From Rhizaria sp. SCN 62-66 (Eukaryota; Rhizaria, unplaced), in NCBI GenBank assembly GCA_001724265.1, contig MEDY01000055.1, positions 1 to 64,000 of the forward strand: a DNA stretch of 64,000 bases, written 5' to 3'. This document shows, piece by piece, positions 10,874 to 23,000 of the stretch. Each line of letters opens with the position of its first letter. Within the stretch, counting starts at the first letter, position 1. Position numbers and translations under genes: made by a program. Under the pieces are notes generated by a model. The model saw nothing but the letters and a program-made list of their open reading frames with translations. It was not told where the DNA came from and searched no databases.

Positions 10874-11381
10874 CACCTGGAGAGATATTATATAAGGGGC
10901 ACATGTGAAACAAATATAAGCACAAGAAACCGCATGTTAAATCCCGATTGACGATCAAATTGTGGTGAGGCCCAAGTGAAAATCATGTGCTACCCCCATG
11001 GTGTCACCACTCACGAACGGCTCGCTCAGCCTAAAGTTGCTTTCCGCAGTCACAGCGCGATAGAGACATTTCAGAGCGCACATAACGGGGTATCCGTAAG
11101 TTGAACTAAAGTATGTTGTATGTAATCTCACGCATAATTCCGCGGAGTGCATGTTTTGTTTGCGACAGCGCGCTTCTAGTGCTCGTCCCACCGCCAAGAC
11201 TCGGTCCCCACTCCTTGCATGTCCACACTAGCACAGCGTCTTTCGACACCACACCAGCACACACACACAGACAAGCGAGTCCCGCCGCCTCGACCGACGC
11301 CGACAATGCTCCGTCAAAGCCTCACGCCGTAGTTTCTCTTCATCCTCACCCAACCAATTCACTTTTCATCGTGCAGACATC
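10874..11381. other. Intergenic region, upstream of the acidic secreted protein gene
   Basis: Spacer between two minus-strand genes. A TATA-like string (TTATATAATAT on the minus strand) lies just upstream of the start at 10873. A moderately GC-rich stretch at 11200-11380 holds a plus-strand frame that I regard as chance. Confidence 0.4.
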
Positions 11382-12008
11382 TTAAATGGCCTCGGGAAGG
11401 TCCTCGACGAGCGTGCGCTTGCCGAAGATCGAGGGGCGGTAGATGCGACCGATGGGGCCCGACGACGGGGGCAGCTCGGTGACGAGCTCCTGAATCTCGT
11501 TCAGCCCGCCCTTGCGGAGCGACGCGCGGTGCTGGGCGACGCGGCGAACCTCCTGCTTGCGAGCCTCCTCGGACTCCTTGGCCTTGAGCACCAGAGCCTC
11601 CATGCGGTCGTACGCCTCAGGGTCCGCCACAGCCTCGTGGCGCACCGTCAGGGCCTCGCGCTGCGTCTTCTGCGTCTGCGCGAGGTCGGCCTTGGCCAGG
11701 CGCTGGCGCAGCGCATGCTGCGAGCGCAGGGAAGCCACCACGTCGGCCTGGGCCTGGAAGCGAACGCTCTCGCTCACGCTCGCGAACGAGCCAACAGGCT
11801 CCGCCGCCACAGCTGTGACAGGAAAAGGGAAAAGAAAGAAAGAAAAGAGGCCGTTTTAGAGGATACGCGCATTTTCAGAGACAAACATAGAAGTACAGGC
11901 TCGTAAGAGGGCGTGGAAGGGGAGAGGTGGGGGACCAGAGAAGGAGACGACGAGCGGTCAACAAATTAGGCAATATGTCGTGGACGTACCCGTGGCGAGG
12001 AAAGCCAT
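11382..12008 (-). CDS. Small coiled-coil protein of unknown function
   Basis: Two exons, complement of 11382-11812 and 11990-12008, joined in phase 1 (donor GTACGT, acceptor CACAG), give 149 aa and a TAA stop. The first exon encodes only MAFLATA. Residues about 15-105 are strongly helical and charged, without Gly or Pro, for example RQRLAKADLAQTQKTQREAL and LVLKAKESEEARKQEVRRV, so a coiled coil is likely. The C-terminus has IGRIYRPSIFGKRTLVEDLP, which looks like a specific conserved tail, but I cannot assign it to a family. The N-terminus is short and Ala-rich and could be a weak targeting signal. Start at 12008 because the second exon has no ATG before the conserved region. Confidence 0.6.
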
Positions 12009-12525
12009 AATCACTGCAAGAACGACAACAACGAGATTCGACATCATCATTTCTGATTTGTCCCAAATAGCTCTCTGTGCCGCTTTTGTCAACTTTTCCC
12101 AACGCCCCCAGTCGCCCCATGACTCGGTCGAACTCCTCGGTCCAACCTCGTCCAGTCGGTCAGAGTCAGACTGGCCAGTCCACTCCAGTCAAACTTAATT
12201 AGGCCGCTCGGTTCTCAAAAAAGCGCTGTGGCCACACAGCACTGCCCTCTCGAGCTTTTTGTTTAATTCACCCTGCTCGTATTTCTTCGTAAGTTGACGT
12301 AGAATCCAACCAAAAGACATGTCACTACTGTTAATATATAAATTTATTGTTTTTATTTCGCACTGTGGCTTGCTTGTGCCTACGACGACCCTGGCTCATG
12401 TCCCCTTTTGCTCCCCCTTTGGTCTTAAACCTGTCTCCTGCCTCTCTCGCTCGCTCCCGCCCCGACAGTGTGTTGTGGTGGTGAATCAGCCGCGCCAGGA
12501 GACGTGTGCGATGATACCCGTCACA
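12009..12525. other. Divergent promoter region
   Basis: Region between two divergent genes, rich in CGGTC/GACTGG-type words (for example CGGTCA at 12157-12162). A plus-strand frame open from 12319 runs into the next gene, but its hydrophobic, AT-rich sequence before the signal peptide is probably 5' leader. No separate gene is seen. Confidence 0.45.
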
Positions 12526-13338
12526 ATGCGTGGTCTGTACCACGCTTCTAGCCCACCGCGCCCCCCTGGGGGCCGCGGACTGCGGGCCCTGGCGACTGTG
12601 TTGCTCTCAACAGCAGCCGCCGTCCTTCTCCTCTGTTCCGCTCCTGCCCTCGCTGGCGGCGGCGTCGCGACGGTCTCGGTACCTGCCGGGTCGCTGCTCA
12701 CGCGCCTCCACGACGGCATCGCGACTCTCCGCCCCGAGGCTGCATCTGATGACACCACGTCATTGTCTGCTTCTGCTTCAGCTTCGCCAGTGTCAGCGCT
12801 GCCCTGCGAACCCTTCACGGTCACGCAGCACACCGTCTCGCTCTCTGGCGCCGCCCCTTCCGCGTCTGGGTCTGCTGCGGCCGTAGCTGCTCCGTTGTCT
12901 ACGGCCGCGTACCGCGTCGGCGTCGCGCTCGCGCCCCACCGCGCCTGGCTCCGCGCCGCGCACGCCGCCGCCTTCGCCTTCGAGGCCGCCGCGGGCCTCA
13001 GCGACGCTGGCGACACCGCCGGCGCTGCGCCCGACGCGTACGCCGCCTTCCGTCTCTCGTTTATCTGCCCCGCGCCGTCCGCGGCCGTTGTTGCCGCGAC
13101 TATGGCTGCGAAGAACGCAACCGCTGCTGCCACTGTGGTGGTGGCGGCCTGGGAGCGGCCCGTGGTGCTCGACGCCGCCGACGCCGCCGACGTGGCCGCG
13201 GAGGACTTCGCCGACGGCTGGAGCCTCAGCAGCTTCGGCACCGCGGCCGAGACGTCTGGTGCGCTGGCGCTTGACGCGCTGGCGCTGGCGCCGGTGCTGC
13301 TGCGCGCCGGTGGCATGTTGTCCACTAACACCGCTGAC

Positions 13339-13407
<69 letters not shown>

Positions 13408-16239
13408 GACAACAATGATAGTAGTGTGGCTGCGGCGGAGCAGCGCACGCTGGCCCGTCTGCGCGGCCTCGAGCTCTTTAGCTCCCCGCTGCATCTGGAG
13501 GCGCACGCGCCCGATCAGCTCGGCCACAAGGACCCCGACCTCACGGTCATCGTGCCCACAGTCTCGGGCACTGCCACTACCACTAGCGCTGCGCAGAACG
13601 CCGCTGCCGCCGCCGCCGCCGCCGCTGCCGCTGCTGTTACTGCGCACTGCGGCTGCTCGCTGACTCTCGCAGTCACCGTCACCGATACACGCGCCGGTGC
13701 CAGTTCCGCTGTCCGTGCTGCTGCCGTCAGTGCCGCTGCGGCTGCGCACCTCGCGCCCCTGTCGGCGCTGCGCTTCCAGCTGAAGCCGCTGGTGCCGCGC
13801 CAGTACGTGTCGTTTGACATGCCCGAGCTGCGCCGGGTGATCCACGACCGCGCCGCCGCCGACCTCGACGCCACCGTCGCCGCGGCCGCGCCGGACTCGG
13901 CCGCACCGGCCCACGGTCGCTCTGTGGCGCCCGGAACTGAGAGGAACCAGACTGCCGCGGTCGCGGCCGTGTTTAACGCGGCTGCCGACAAGACCTCGGA
14001 CACGACTGGCGCCGACAGTGATCACGTCAGTGGGTCTGCTGCCGGTGACGACATCCTTGATTTCGCGACGAGCGGCGATGCCGGCAGCGGCGGCCGCCCG
14101 ATGCTGCAGCGGCCCAAGCCCGCCCCCGCAGCGAAGCCCGCCGGCGCCAAGACGTCCGTGTCGGGCGTGACGCTGACGGCTGAGGATAGCCAGTTCTCCA
14201 TCTTCGTGTCGAGCAACATCGACATCGCCTCCCACGTCTCGTTCGCCGAGACTGGCATCAGGCTGCCCGCGACCGAGACGGACAAGGCGCTTGAGACGGG
14301 CTTCGCGCTCTTCCGCGCGCGCCAGCGCTCGCACATTGCGCACGCGCTGCGTCGCGCGGGCGACGCCAACCCAGAAGCGACGCTCGCGCTCAGCCGCGGC
14401 ACCGGCGCCGCCTCCCGCGCTGCGAGCCGCTCGGCCGACAGTCCGTCGTACCCGTCACTTGCGACCTTCCGCCCCCGCGACGCGCGCGGCCGCCCCGTCG
14501 TCTTCTCGCCGGCCGACGGCAAGGGCGGCGCGGGCGTTGAGTCTGAGGTGGCCTTCCTGGAGACGCGCGCCGAGGTCTTCTCGCGGCAGCGGCAGACGTT
14601 CGCGCTCTCGGCGGGGTGGATCATGGCCGCGCTCATGGACGGCATGTGTCCCAACGCCGTGTCGCGCGCCGCGCGCAAGACGCAGGACATCCACGAGAAC
14701 TACGTCGTGCCCGACACAGTTGATATTCTCGCCGGTTCGGAGGACAAAGGTGGCGACGACCCCGACGACGCCTGCTCGCCCACCAACCGCGCTGTTGAGG
14801 TACGCATATTAAGATCTCAATATCAAGTAGATGGCTGAGACATATTATGTTCTTGCTATTTTATCTTTCCATTATTTTTTTAAATTGGTATTTCATGCTC
14901 TATTTTAACCCTCATTGGCTCACATCTTCTTTCATTTCTACTGTCTTTTGTTACATTCGTATTATTTGCGTAGGCCGAGCTCAAGGGCATGGAGGACAGC
15001 GGCGCCGTCTTCTGGCAGGACTCCGCTATCGTCACGCCCACCTCCGCCGCGGCTTCCGCGGTCGCCGGCGCCGCCGCCGGCTCCCTGCTCTCGGAGCACC
15101 AGCGCAGCGGCCGGCAGTCTGACGGCACCGAGGAGTACGCCAACGACGAGGCGCTGCTGGCCGCGCTGGGCGGCAGCTTTGCCGAGTTGGACGCCGCTGT
15201 GGAGCACGCCTCGATCGGCATGGCGCTCGCGGGCTCCCCGGCCAGCGAGGGCTTCTCCGCGCGCGCGCGCGCGCGGGCCATGGTGCGCGCGCGCGTCGCT
15301 GAGCTCACCGGCGCGCGCAACAGCGCTGCCGGCGGCACCAGTCTGCTCGAGACGGGCGCGCACGCGCGGTCGCGTTACGGCATGGGCCTCGGCGCCGGCA
15401 CCGGTGTCACTGATGGCGGCGGCGGGCCGCCCGCGCCGAAGGAGTGCCCGCAGAAGGCGCCGCCGCAGGTGGACCGCGGTGAAGGCAACGACGGGCCGGG
15501 TATGCTGGCGATCCAGATGTCGCGCAACCTGATCGACATCGTGCCGATGATCGTCAAGACGATGGGCGAGCAGGCCGCGGCGGCCATCGCGACGGACCTG
15601 CACGCCACCATCACCGAGCGTATCGACAACAAGGTGACGGACCGGACGTCCAAGGCCACGATCCAGAACCTCGTCGACTCGCTGCAGGTGACTGTGCCGT
15701 TCATCGTCAACGCGGCGCTGATCCGCCTGCTGCCGGCATACCTGCTGCGCTCGCTGACGCACGTGGTGACTCGGACCGCGACTCTCGGGCTGACCCACGC
15801 CATCACGGCCACGCTCGCTCGATCTATGTCGACGTCGCCGCAGCACGAGGGCGCGTGCTACATGTGCGCGTACTTTGCCAAGCAGTGCGAGGTGTGCTTT
15901 GCCAACGACCCCGACCGCACGCTCGAACACGTCCGCTCCTACTACTCGCGCTACTTCGCGGCCTTCTACGGCGATTACTACGCAGAGATGTACGTCAACA
16001 ACCCGCCATGGAACTCCGAGGGCAGCTTCACGAACGACGGATCGCCTAACCAGGGCGCGTACACGCCCAATCCCGAGGAGTACGGCGCGGCGTCGCCCGA
16101 GTTCGACCCCGCGACGTTCGCCACGCAGGACACGCCGCCGGACTTCTTCCCCACGCCGGAGGTGGCCAAGGCCGCGCAGGAGAAGCAGGCCAAGCTGCTC
16201 CAGGCCCAGCTCGCCACGCAGCAGCAGCAGGCGCCGTGA
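12526..16239 (+). CDS. Large secreted protein of unknown family
   Basis: Exons 12526-14799 and 14974-16239 (phase 0, donor GTACGC, acceptor TTGCGTAG) give 1,179 aa and TGA. MRGLYHASSPPRPPGGRGLR is followed by a hydrophobic core ATVLLSTAAAVLLLCSAPAL, a signal peptide; an ATG 15 bases upstream is an alternative start. Much of exon 1 is Ala/Ser-rich and includes 19 consecutive AGC Ser codons (13342-13398) then Asn/Asp. Exon 2 has a helical, possibly membrane-active stretch near residues 940-1045 (NLIDIVPMIVKTMGEQAAAA, FIVNAALIRLLPAYLLRSLT). A cysteine cluster follows, with CYMC and CEVC spaced by eight residues, and then a Tyr-rich segment and a Gln-rich tail. No known domain is recognised. It converges on the giant secreted gene to the right; a shared surface role is only a guess. 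Confidence 0.65.
13342..13398 (+). repeat. AGC trinucleotide repeat (19 units)
   Basis: Nineteen uninterrupted AGC codons encode polyserine in the large secreted protein, followed by AAC/GAC-rich codons. The codons are all identical, which indicates replication slippage and probable length polymorphism. Confidence 0.9.
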
Positions 16240-17019
16240 GGGCGCGCACGACGCGTGAGTGGGTGAGTGAGTGAATGGACGGGGGAGCAGGCCGCATGGC
16301 TCTGTGGTAATGTGCGAGTGCGAGTGCGAGCGCACGAGAGAAGATTTCAATGCAGTTTTGGTGCATGCATGAAGGCAGGCCAACAATGCATATACATGTA
16401 CAAGAACGATATCGTCTTGGTACAGCTTATTAGAACATCTATAATACATAACAAAAAGCATTTAATCACGATTCTAGGGAACATTTTTCCAAGTATCATT
16501 GGATTTCGCCGCTGTTGCCGCCCAGAGAGATGTTTTGTTTTGTTTTGATTTTGATATTTGTTGTATTGAATTGTTTTTGTCATCAGTGTTTTGTTAAACA
16601 ACACTGATTCAACGTAAAAATATGTCTTGACTAACAGTAAACTTCAGCATATCCATCCATAATAATGCCTTTTTTTTGTTTGTTTGTTTGTAGTGTTTAA
16701 CCGAAATCGAATGCTTGTCGTCTGTCGACGACAACCACACGTTTCCATCCAAATAACCCGTAACACACATACTCACATTCTAAAACCCCAACCATACACT
16801 TACACAACCATTGCATCTGTTCGCGCCCGCTCCGTACATTTTCTGTTGAAAGAAAAAAATAATATGTAATTCGTACGCGCGTCGTGAGACACCAGTCTGC
16901 ACCTCCGACCAACCCTACCGATCATCACAAGAACATCATCAACAACCTCCACCTTCCATTCCGTCTGTTCCAGAAAAACTCAACTTAAGTGTACACTTTT
17001 GGCACTTTTGGCACTTACT
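16240..17019. other. Convergent intergenic region
   Basis: AT-rich 780-base spacer between two 3' ends, with simple TTTG-type runs (about 16672-16692). No gene is seen. Confidence 0.5.
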
Positions 17020-20000
17020 TTAGTTGAGGATCTCGAACGCGGGGCCCGGTCCCTCCTCCCAGGGGTTGTGGGGGAACTGGCGCAGCACGAAGACGGAGGG
17101 GCACATGTCGCAGCACGGCGCCTGCTTCTTGTCGGGGCGCGGCACGAAGGGCACGTTGACGTGGTTGACGTTGGTGCTGAGGTCGACACCGCGCCACGCG
17201 GGGGTGGGCGGCATCGTCTGCGTGCGCTTGCGCTCCAGCTTGGTCAGCCAGTCGCTCAGCGCGGCCTGGGCAGAGATGGTCGAGTTCTGCTTCTCGCTGC
17301 GGAGCCAGATGTCCATGCGGGCGAGGCGGGCGTTGAAGCCCTTGCCCTTCGGCGGGTCGACCTTCTTGACCTCGGTGCCGTTGACGCAGTTAGGCTTGGT
17401 GCTGTTGATGTACTTCTCGATCATCTGGCGCTGCACGATCATCTCGGCGCGCTTCTCGATCGGCAGAGCCTTCGGGTCGTCGGGGAACGGCTCACCCTGC
17501 ACCTTGGCCTTAGCACCAGCAGTCGCGGTGGCGGTGGTGGTGGCAGAGGTCTCGAGGAGGGAGACGGACTCGGGGAAGTCGCGCTGGATGGCGCGGGCGA
17601 CCTTGGCGGCGCGGAGCAGAGAGGCCGACACGGGGACGTCCTCGGCAGTGGCCGCGAGCGAGGGGAACGCGGGGGTGTCGAGCGCGCCGTCGAGCAGCGA
17701 CTCGAGCGAGGCCGTCGCGGTGGGCTTGTGCTTGCGCGCGAGGGCGTCGATCTCGGCCGCCGACATGGAGGGCAGCGCATCATCGCGGAGCACCAGCGTG
17801 AGGCTCTCCTCGATGAACGAGTAGAGGTTGTCCTCGGAGCGCGACAGGAACTGCGCGTCGAGCTCGAGGAACGAGGCCGGGGTCACGTTGGTCGCGCCGT
17901 CAGCGCCATCGGGGGAGTTGGCGGAGGACACGGCGGTGGAGCCGGACTTGTCGAAGATGCCGCGGACGTGCTTGAAAGGGCAGATAGTGCAGCACTGCTC
18001 GTCGTCGTTGTCCTGGTCGTCGAGCCTCTTGATGCTCATCTCAGACGGCAGCGGCGAGTTCGAACGGCGGTTGTACATCGGGTTGGCGACACGCGCAGCC
18101 CACGAGTTGGCGCGCTCGACGGCGCCGCGGCGCTTGAACTTCTGGCCGTCCTCGCGGCCAGTGCTAAGCTTGGTCGCGATTCCGATCTCGTAGGGGTCCT
18201 TGGTGTGGGGCAGCGGCGGGTTGTCGGACAGGCGCTCGACGATGCTCTTCTCGCGCTCGGGCGTGGGCACGAACTTGGGCTCGGGGTCCTTCTGCGGGTT
18301 GTGGTCGCACGGGATGCAGCACTCAGGGACGTGGATCTCGTCCAGCGGCGTGGGCGTGAATAGCGACGACGTGTCCTGCACGATGACCTCGGTCGCCACC
18401 TTGAGCTCCTGCTTCGAGCTGCCCTGCTCGCCGATGACCGACACACCGGGCTGGTCAGACTCCTTGCTCTCGACCAGCGAGTACGCCTTGTTGAACGCGG
18501 ACGTGTAGCGCGAGTCGTGCTCGGCCTGCAGCTGCGCCGCCGTCTTGACGGGAAACTTGGCGGCCGCGCTGCCGGCGCGCGGGGTGGGACCAGAGCCGGA
18601 CTCGAGCAGGGCGAGGCGGGAGTGCTCCTCGGCCGCGCGGGCCTCGGCGTGCGGGCGGACGGCCTCGGCGAACTGGACGTCGAACGCGGCCTCGACCGAC
18701 TTGAGGTCGGCGTTGGTGCGCGCGGCGTAGTTCTCGAACAGAGTCGCCGAGAAGGACTTGGGCTCACTGGTGCGGGCAGTCACGGCCGTGGAGAGCTCGA
18801 CGAACGAGAGGTCGATGATGTCCTTGTTCGTGGGCGTGTCATCGCCGGCGATGTTGGCGGCCCGGATGTCAGGCGAGGGCACGACGCGCTGGCGCGTGGC
18901 GAGCGCGGAACGGATGCACTCGGCGCGGCGCTGGCGGTCACTGATCCACTCGGGGTGAGCGCACTTGGGGTCGACAGGGAAGGCGTTGGCAGACGCGGCG
19001 GGCACCCAGCGCGCCTCGGGCAGAGGGTTGCTCTGCGACTTGCACGTGGGGCAGCACTTGGGGAGGCCGTAGCGGCCCTTAGAGAGGAGCCAGCGGACGT
19101 ACTGGTCGATGTAAATCTCGCAGCCCGTGCCAGTCCATCCGGGGTCGCAGATGCACTCGTAGGGGTGGATGTACGCAGTGCCAGAGGGCGAGAGGAGGGA
19201 CTTGCCGGTGTTCTGGACGCACTTGCCGCGCGCCGAGCACTGGTTGGGGCAGCGCGCAGGGACGTCGTTGATGACCTTGTTGGGCACACTGGCGATGCTC
19301 GTCATCGAGGCCTTAGCCGGGACAGTCTCGTTTGCGGGGGCCTGCACAGTGGAGTTGGTCTTGTTCATGCCGGCGACGATGGCCATAACGTCGGGACTGT
19401 CGTCGTAGGCGGCCACGGGGTCGACGATGGGGACGCCACCGGCGATGTCCATGGCCATGATGTCACCGGGCTTGAACTCGGGCCCCGGCTTGAGGCGGAG
19501 CACGTGCTCCAGCACGTCCTTGTTGCCGATCGCCTCGACCGTCAGCGTCGTGGGGTAGTAGTCGTCGTCCACGGGCTTCTTCAGCGGGTCAGGATCGTTG
19601 GGGTCGTAGCGCGCCTTGCCCTTGGCGCCGGCCTTGGAGCTCGCGCTCGCGCCGGACTCAAGGAACGAGCGGGGCGTCTCGATCTTGCCGAGGATCTTGC
19701 CGAACATCTCGGAGAAGTGCGCTGCGTGCGCAGAGTCGCCGTGCTGGGCCGAGAAGGCGCCCACGATGACCTGGCGCAGCAGCGGCTCGAAGTGCGTGCC
19801 CGTCAGCACGGCGGCCTGGAAAGTGCCGTCGGTGAGCGGGAGCAGTCCGGTCTCGATCCACAGGCGCTGCACGCGCTTCTGGGCCAGCTCGTCGAGCGCG
19901 TCGGGCGCGTTGGGGCGGCCGGCGATCTCCATCATCGGCAGGCAGCCGCCGACGGCGTCGAGGTAGCCCTTGAGCCAGGTCGACGACAAGATCTCGCACT

Positions 20001-23000
20001 CGAGCACGGCGAGCGTCTTAGACATCATGTCGTGCGACGCCTGCGTGAGCGCACGCAGACCGGTCGCGCCGCCGACACCGGAGACGAAGCCGTTGATGCG
20101 GGCCGACGCGAGCGGGGTGCCGAGGCGCTCGGCGACGAAGGCGGCGACGTCCTCGTCGCGGCCCTCGGAGGCGGCCACCATGAGGCCCTGCAGACCGCCC
20201 AGGCGCACGAGCTCCTGCGCCAGCGGCGAGCTGGCCAGCGGGTTGCGCGCCGCGAGCAGCGCGCGGTCGAGGATGCGCTTGAAGGCGGGCGCCGTGAGCT
20301 TCTCCTTGAGAGATACCATGAAGCTGGCGGTCGAGGCCACGGCCGCGGTGGCGGCGTGGTCCTCGCAGTGGCCTAGCGCGGCCTGCGCGGTGGCGCCGTA
20401 CATGTCGGTGATGAGGTACGCCTCGAGCGCGTTGGGATCCTGCGCGACCGACGCGAAGACGTTGTTCAGGCCGCCAAGGTAGCGGAAGCGCTCAGCGATG
20501 GGCTGCGAAGCAGTGAGCTTCGCGAGGCGGGTCAGCAGCGCGGGGTCGTGGCGGGCGAGCGCGGCGAAACCACCGAACTTGGAGGCGAAGGGCGCGATGG
20601 CGGACTTGGCAACCTCAGCGGAGAAGCGGCCGGTGTAGACGTCATTGACGCGGCGGCGGCAGGCCTCGACGTAGGTGGACTCGCGCTCAGAGCGGCGCTC
20701 GCACGCCTCGACGGCGGGCAGCAGCGCGAGCTTATTCATCGTCCACACGAAGTTCTGCAGCGCGGCGAGCGACGTGCGGGCTGCGGCAGCGAGCGCGGGG
20801 ACGCCGCCCATGGGCGCAAGCATCGTGGCCAGCGGGGAGCCGGCGACGCGCTCGTCGAGCGCGAACACGCGGTTCCATGGGACGCCCGCGAGCGCGGTGA
20901 GCGTGCCCGAGGCGGTCGAGACGTTGGCGGTGACGGCGGCGGTGGACGCCGTGTCGAGCACGGAGAACTCGCCGAGCAGAGGCGCCAGTGGCGTCTGCGG
21001 GATCGTGCCGAGGAACTCGTACGTGGCGCGGCGCACCACGCGCTGGCGGCACACGGCGCGGCGCTGCTCGGCGGGCGAGCCCAGCGCGGCGGCGCAGCGG
21101 TCGGCCACGGGCGCGAGCTTGGGCGAGAAGGCGGTCCACAGCAGCGCGTGCAGCGGGCCGGGGCCCTCGAGCACGGCGGTGAAGGCGGCCGAGAGCCCGC
21201 CGTGGGGCGCGAGCAGCTGGCCGGCCTCGGAGCCGGCGAAGAGCAGTGCGGCCTTGCCCTCCAGGTCCTTGTTGGAGCGCAGCGCCGTAGCGAGGCCGAG
21301 CAGCGAGCCGTAGTGCGTGTAGAGGTGGCCGATGCGCGAGGCCGCGAGCGCCTGCTCGAAGAGCTTGACGGCGTACGACGGCAGCGACGCGCGGCCCCAG
21401 CGGGTGACGACCTCGCAGCCCTGCTTGTCGAGAGCGGCCGCATCAGACAGCACGGCGCCGCTGCGCTGGCCGCAACGGTCCAGCGCGAGCTCGACCTTGC
21501 CACCGCCCATCTGCATCACCAGCGCTTGGACCTTGGCCCACGTGTCGGCGTTGCCGGCGGGCGCCTTGAAGGCCTCAACGACGGCCTTGAGGCCACCGAC
21601 GCGGGCCAGCGCGGCGCCGATGTGCGTGTTGGCGAGCTTGGCGTCCAGCGCGGCGGGGTCGTACTTGCCCGCGGCGCCAGCGGCGAGGAAGGTGCGGACA
21701 GTGCTGCCGTGCGTGTTGAACTCGGCCGCGATGGGCGACTTGGCCAGCGCGGTGGCGAGCTTGCGGATCGACAGCGAGCGGAAGCGCATCAGGCAGATGT
21801 CCTTCTGTGCGGCCGACAGCTCAGCCTCGGCGGCGGACGACGCGGCGGAGTTGGACGCCGAATCGGCGGCTACGGAGGCGTCGAGCGTGGAGCGCACCGA
21901 GGAGGCGACTTCGCTGAGCGCCGAGAGCTCGGCCTCGCGGACCGCGGAGAAGCGTGCGCGCAGGGGAGCCGGGAACGCGGTGGACGGGCAGGCGTGCTGC
22001 GTGGCGCCAATGGAGGCGGCGATCTCGGCGCGCGTGACGGCGCGGGCGAGCACGGAGACGGGCATGACCTCGGCGTCGGCGGCCGCGGCCCAGGGGTCGG
22101 AGAAGTACACGGGGCCCGCGACGGGGACGGCGTCGCGCACGAGCGTCTCCTGCACCAGCGCGTCGTTGTAGAAGAGCTGGAGGTTGCCGTCGCGGTGGGT
22201 CACGGTGACGAAGGTGCACTCGTTGACGGGGAGCGCGTTGGAGCAGGCGATGCCGCCCTTGGTACCGTTGCGGCCGTCGACGGTGATGGCGAGCCCGGGC
22301 ACGCCGCGCGCGTCGGCGCAGGCCGAGATCGCGGGAGCGGCGACGGTGCTGCTGGCGCCGTGGCGCAGCAAGTTGCCGCCCAGGCGCGCGAAGTCAGCGC
22401 CGGGCTTGAGCCAGAACTGGTACGTGTAGTGCTTCGAGGCCGGGAAGGTCTGCGTGAGCGCAGTGTCGCGCGCGAGCTTGCCCAGCGCGGTCCACATGCG
22501 CGGCGGCACGTACTGGCCGCCGTCGCCGCCGGCGCAGTGCGAGGCCTTCTCAAGCAGCTTGGGGCCGAAGAGCGCCCAGGAGATGGACTCGAGCCCGTGC
22601 GCGCCCTGCTGCAGGTCGGCCAGGATGCGGGAGAAGCCGCCGACGCGGGCCATCAGCGCGCCCAGGCGCGACGAGGCGACGATGCTGCTGAGGCGGCCCG
22701 TGAAGGCGGCGTCGCGCGCGGCGAGCCCGTGGAGGCCGCCGTACTGGACGGCGAAGGCGCCGATGGGCGACGCGCGGACAGTGTTGGTGAAGAGCTTGAT
22801 GGCGAGGAGCTTGAGCCCGGCCTCGCCCGTGGTGTCGTACGCGTTGCAGGCCTCGCGCTGGAGCGGCGTGGTGGTGAGGCGGTAGGACACGACACAGGAC
22901 TCGACGGCGAGCTTGGCGTTGTCGCCGCCGAGCTCGAGGAAGGCGAGCAGGGCCTCAGCCGAGGGCGCGGGGCCCACGGTGACGGGGCCGACCTTCTTGA

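Noticed and set aside
12319-12525. Upstream extension of the large secreted protein to an ATG at 12319
   Set aside because: It is AT-rich, hydrophobic and would bury the clear signal peptide; 12526 (or 12511) is the better start.
16999-18363. 454-codon plus-strand frame opposite the giant secreted gene
   Set aside because: Shadow frame; the opposite strand has conserved Cys motifs and continuous coding.
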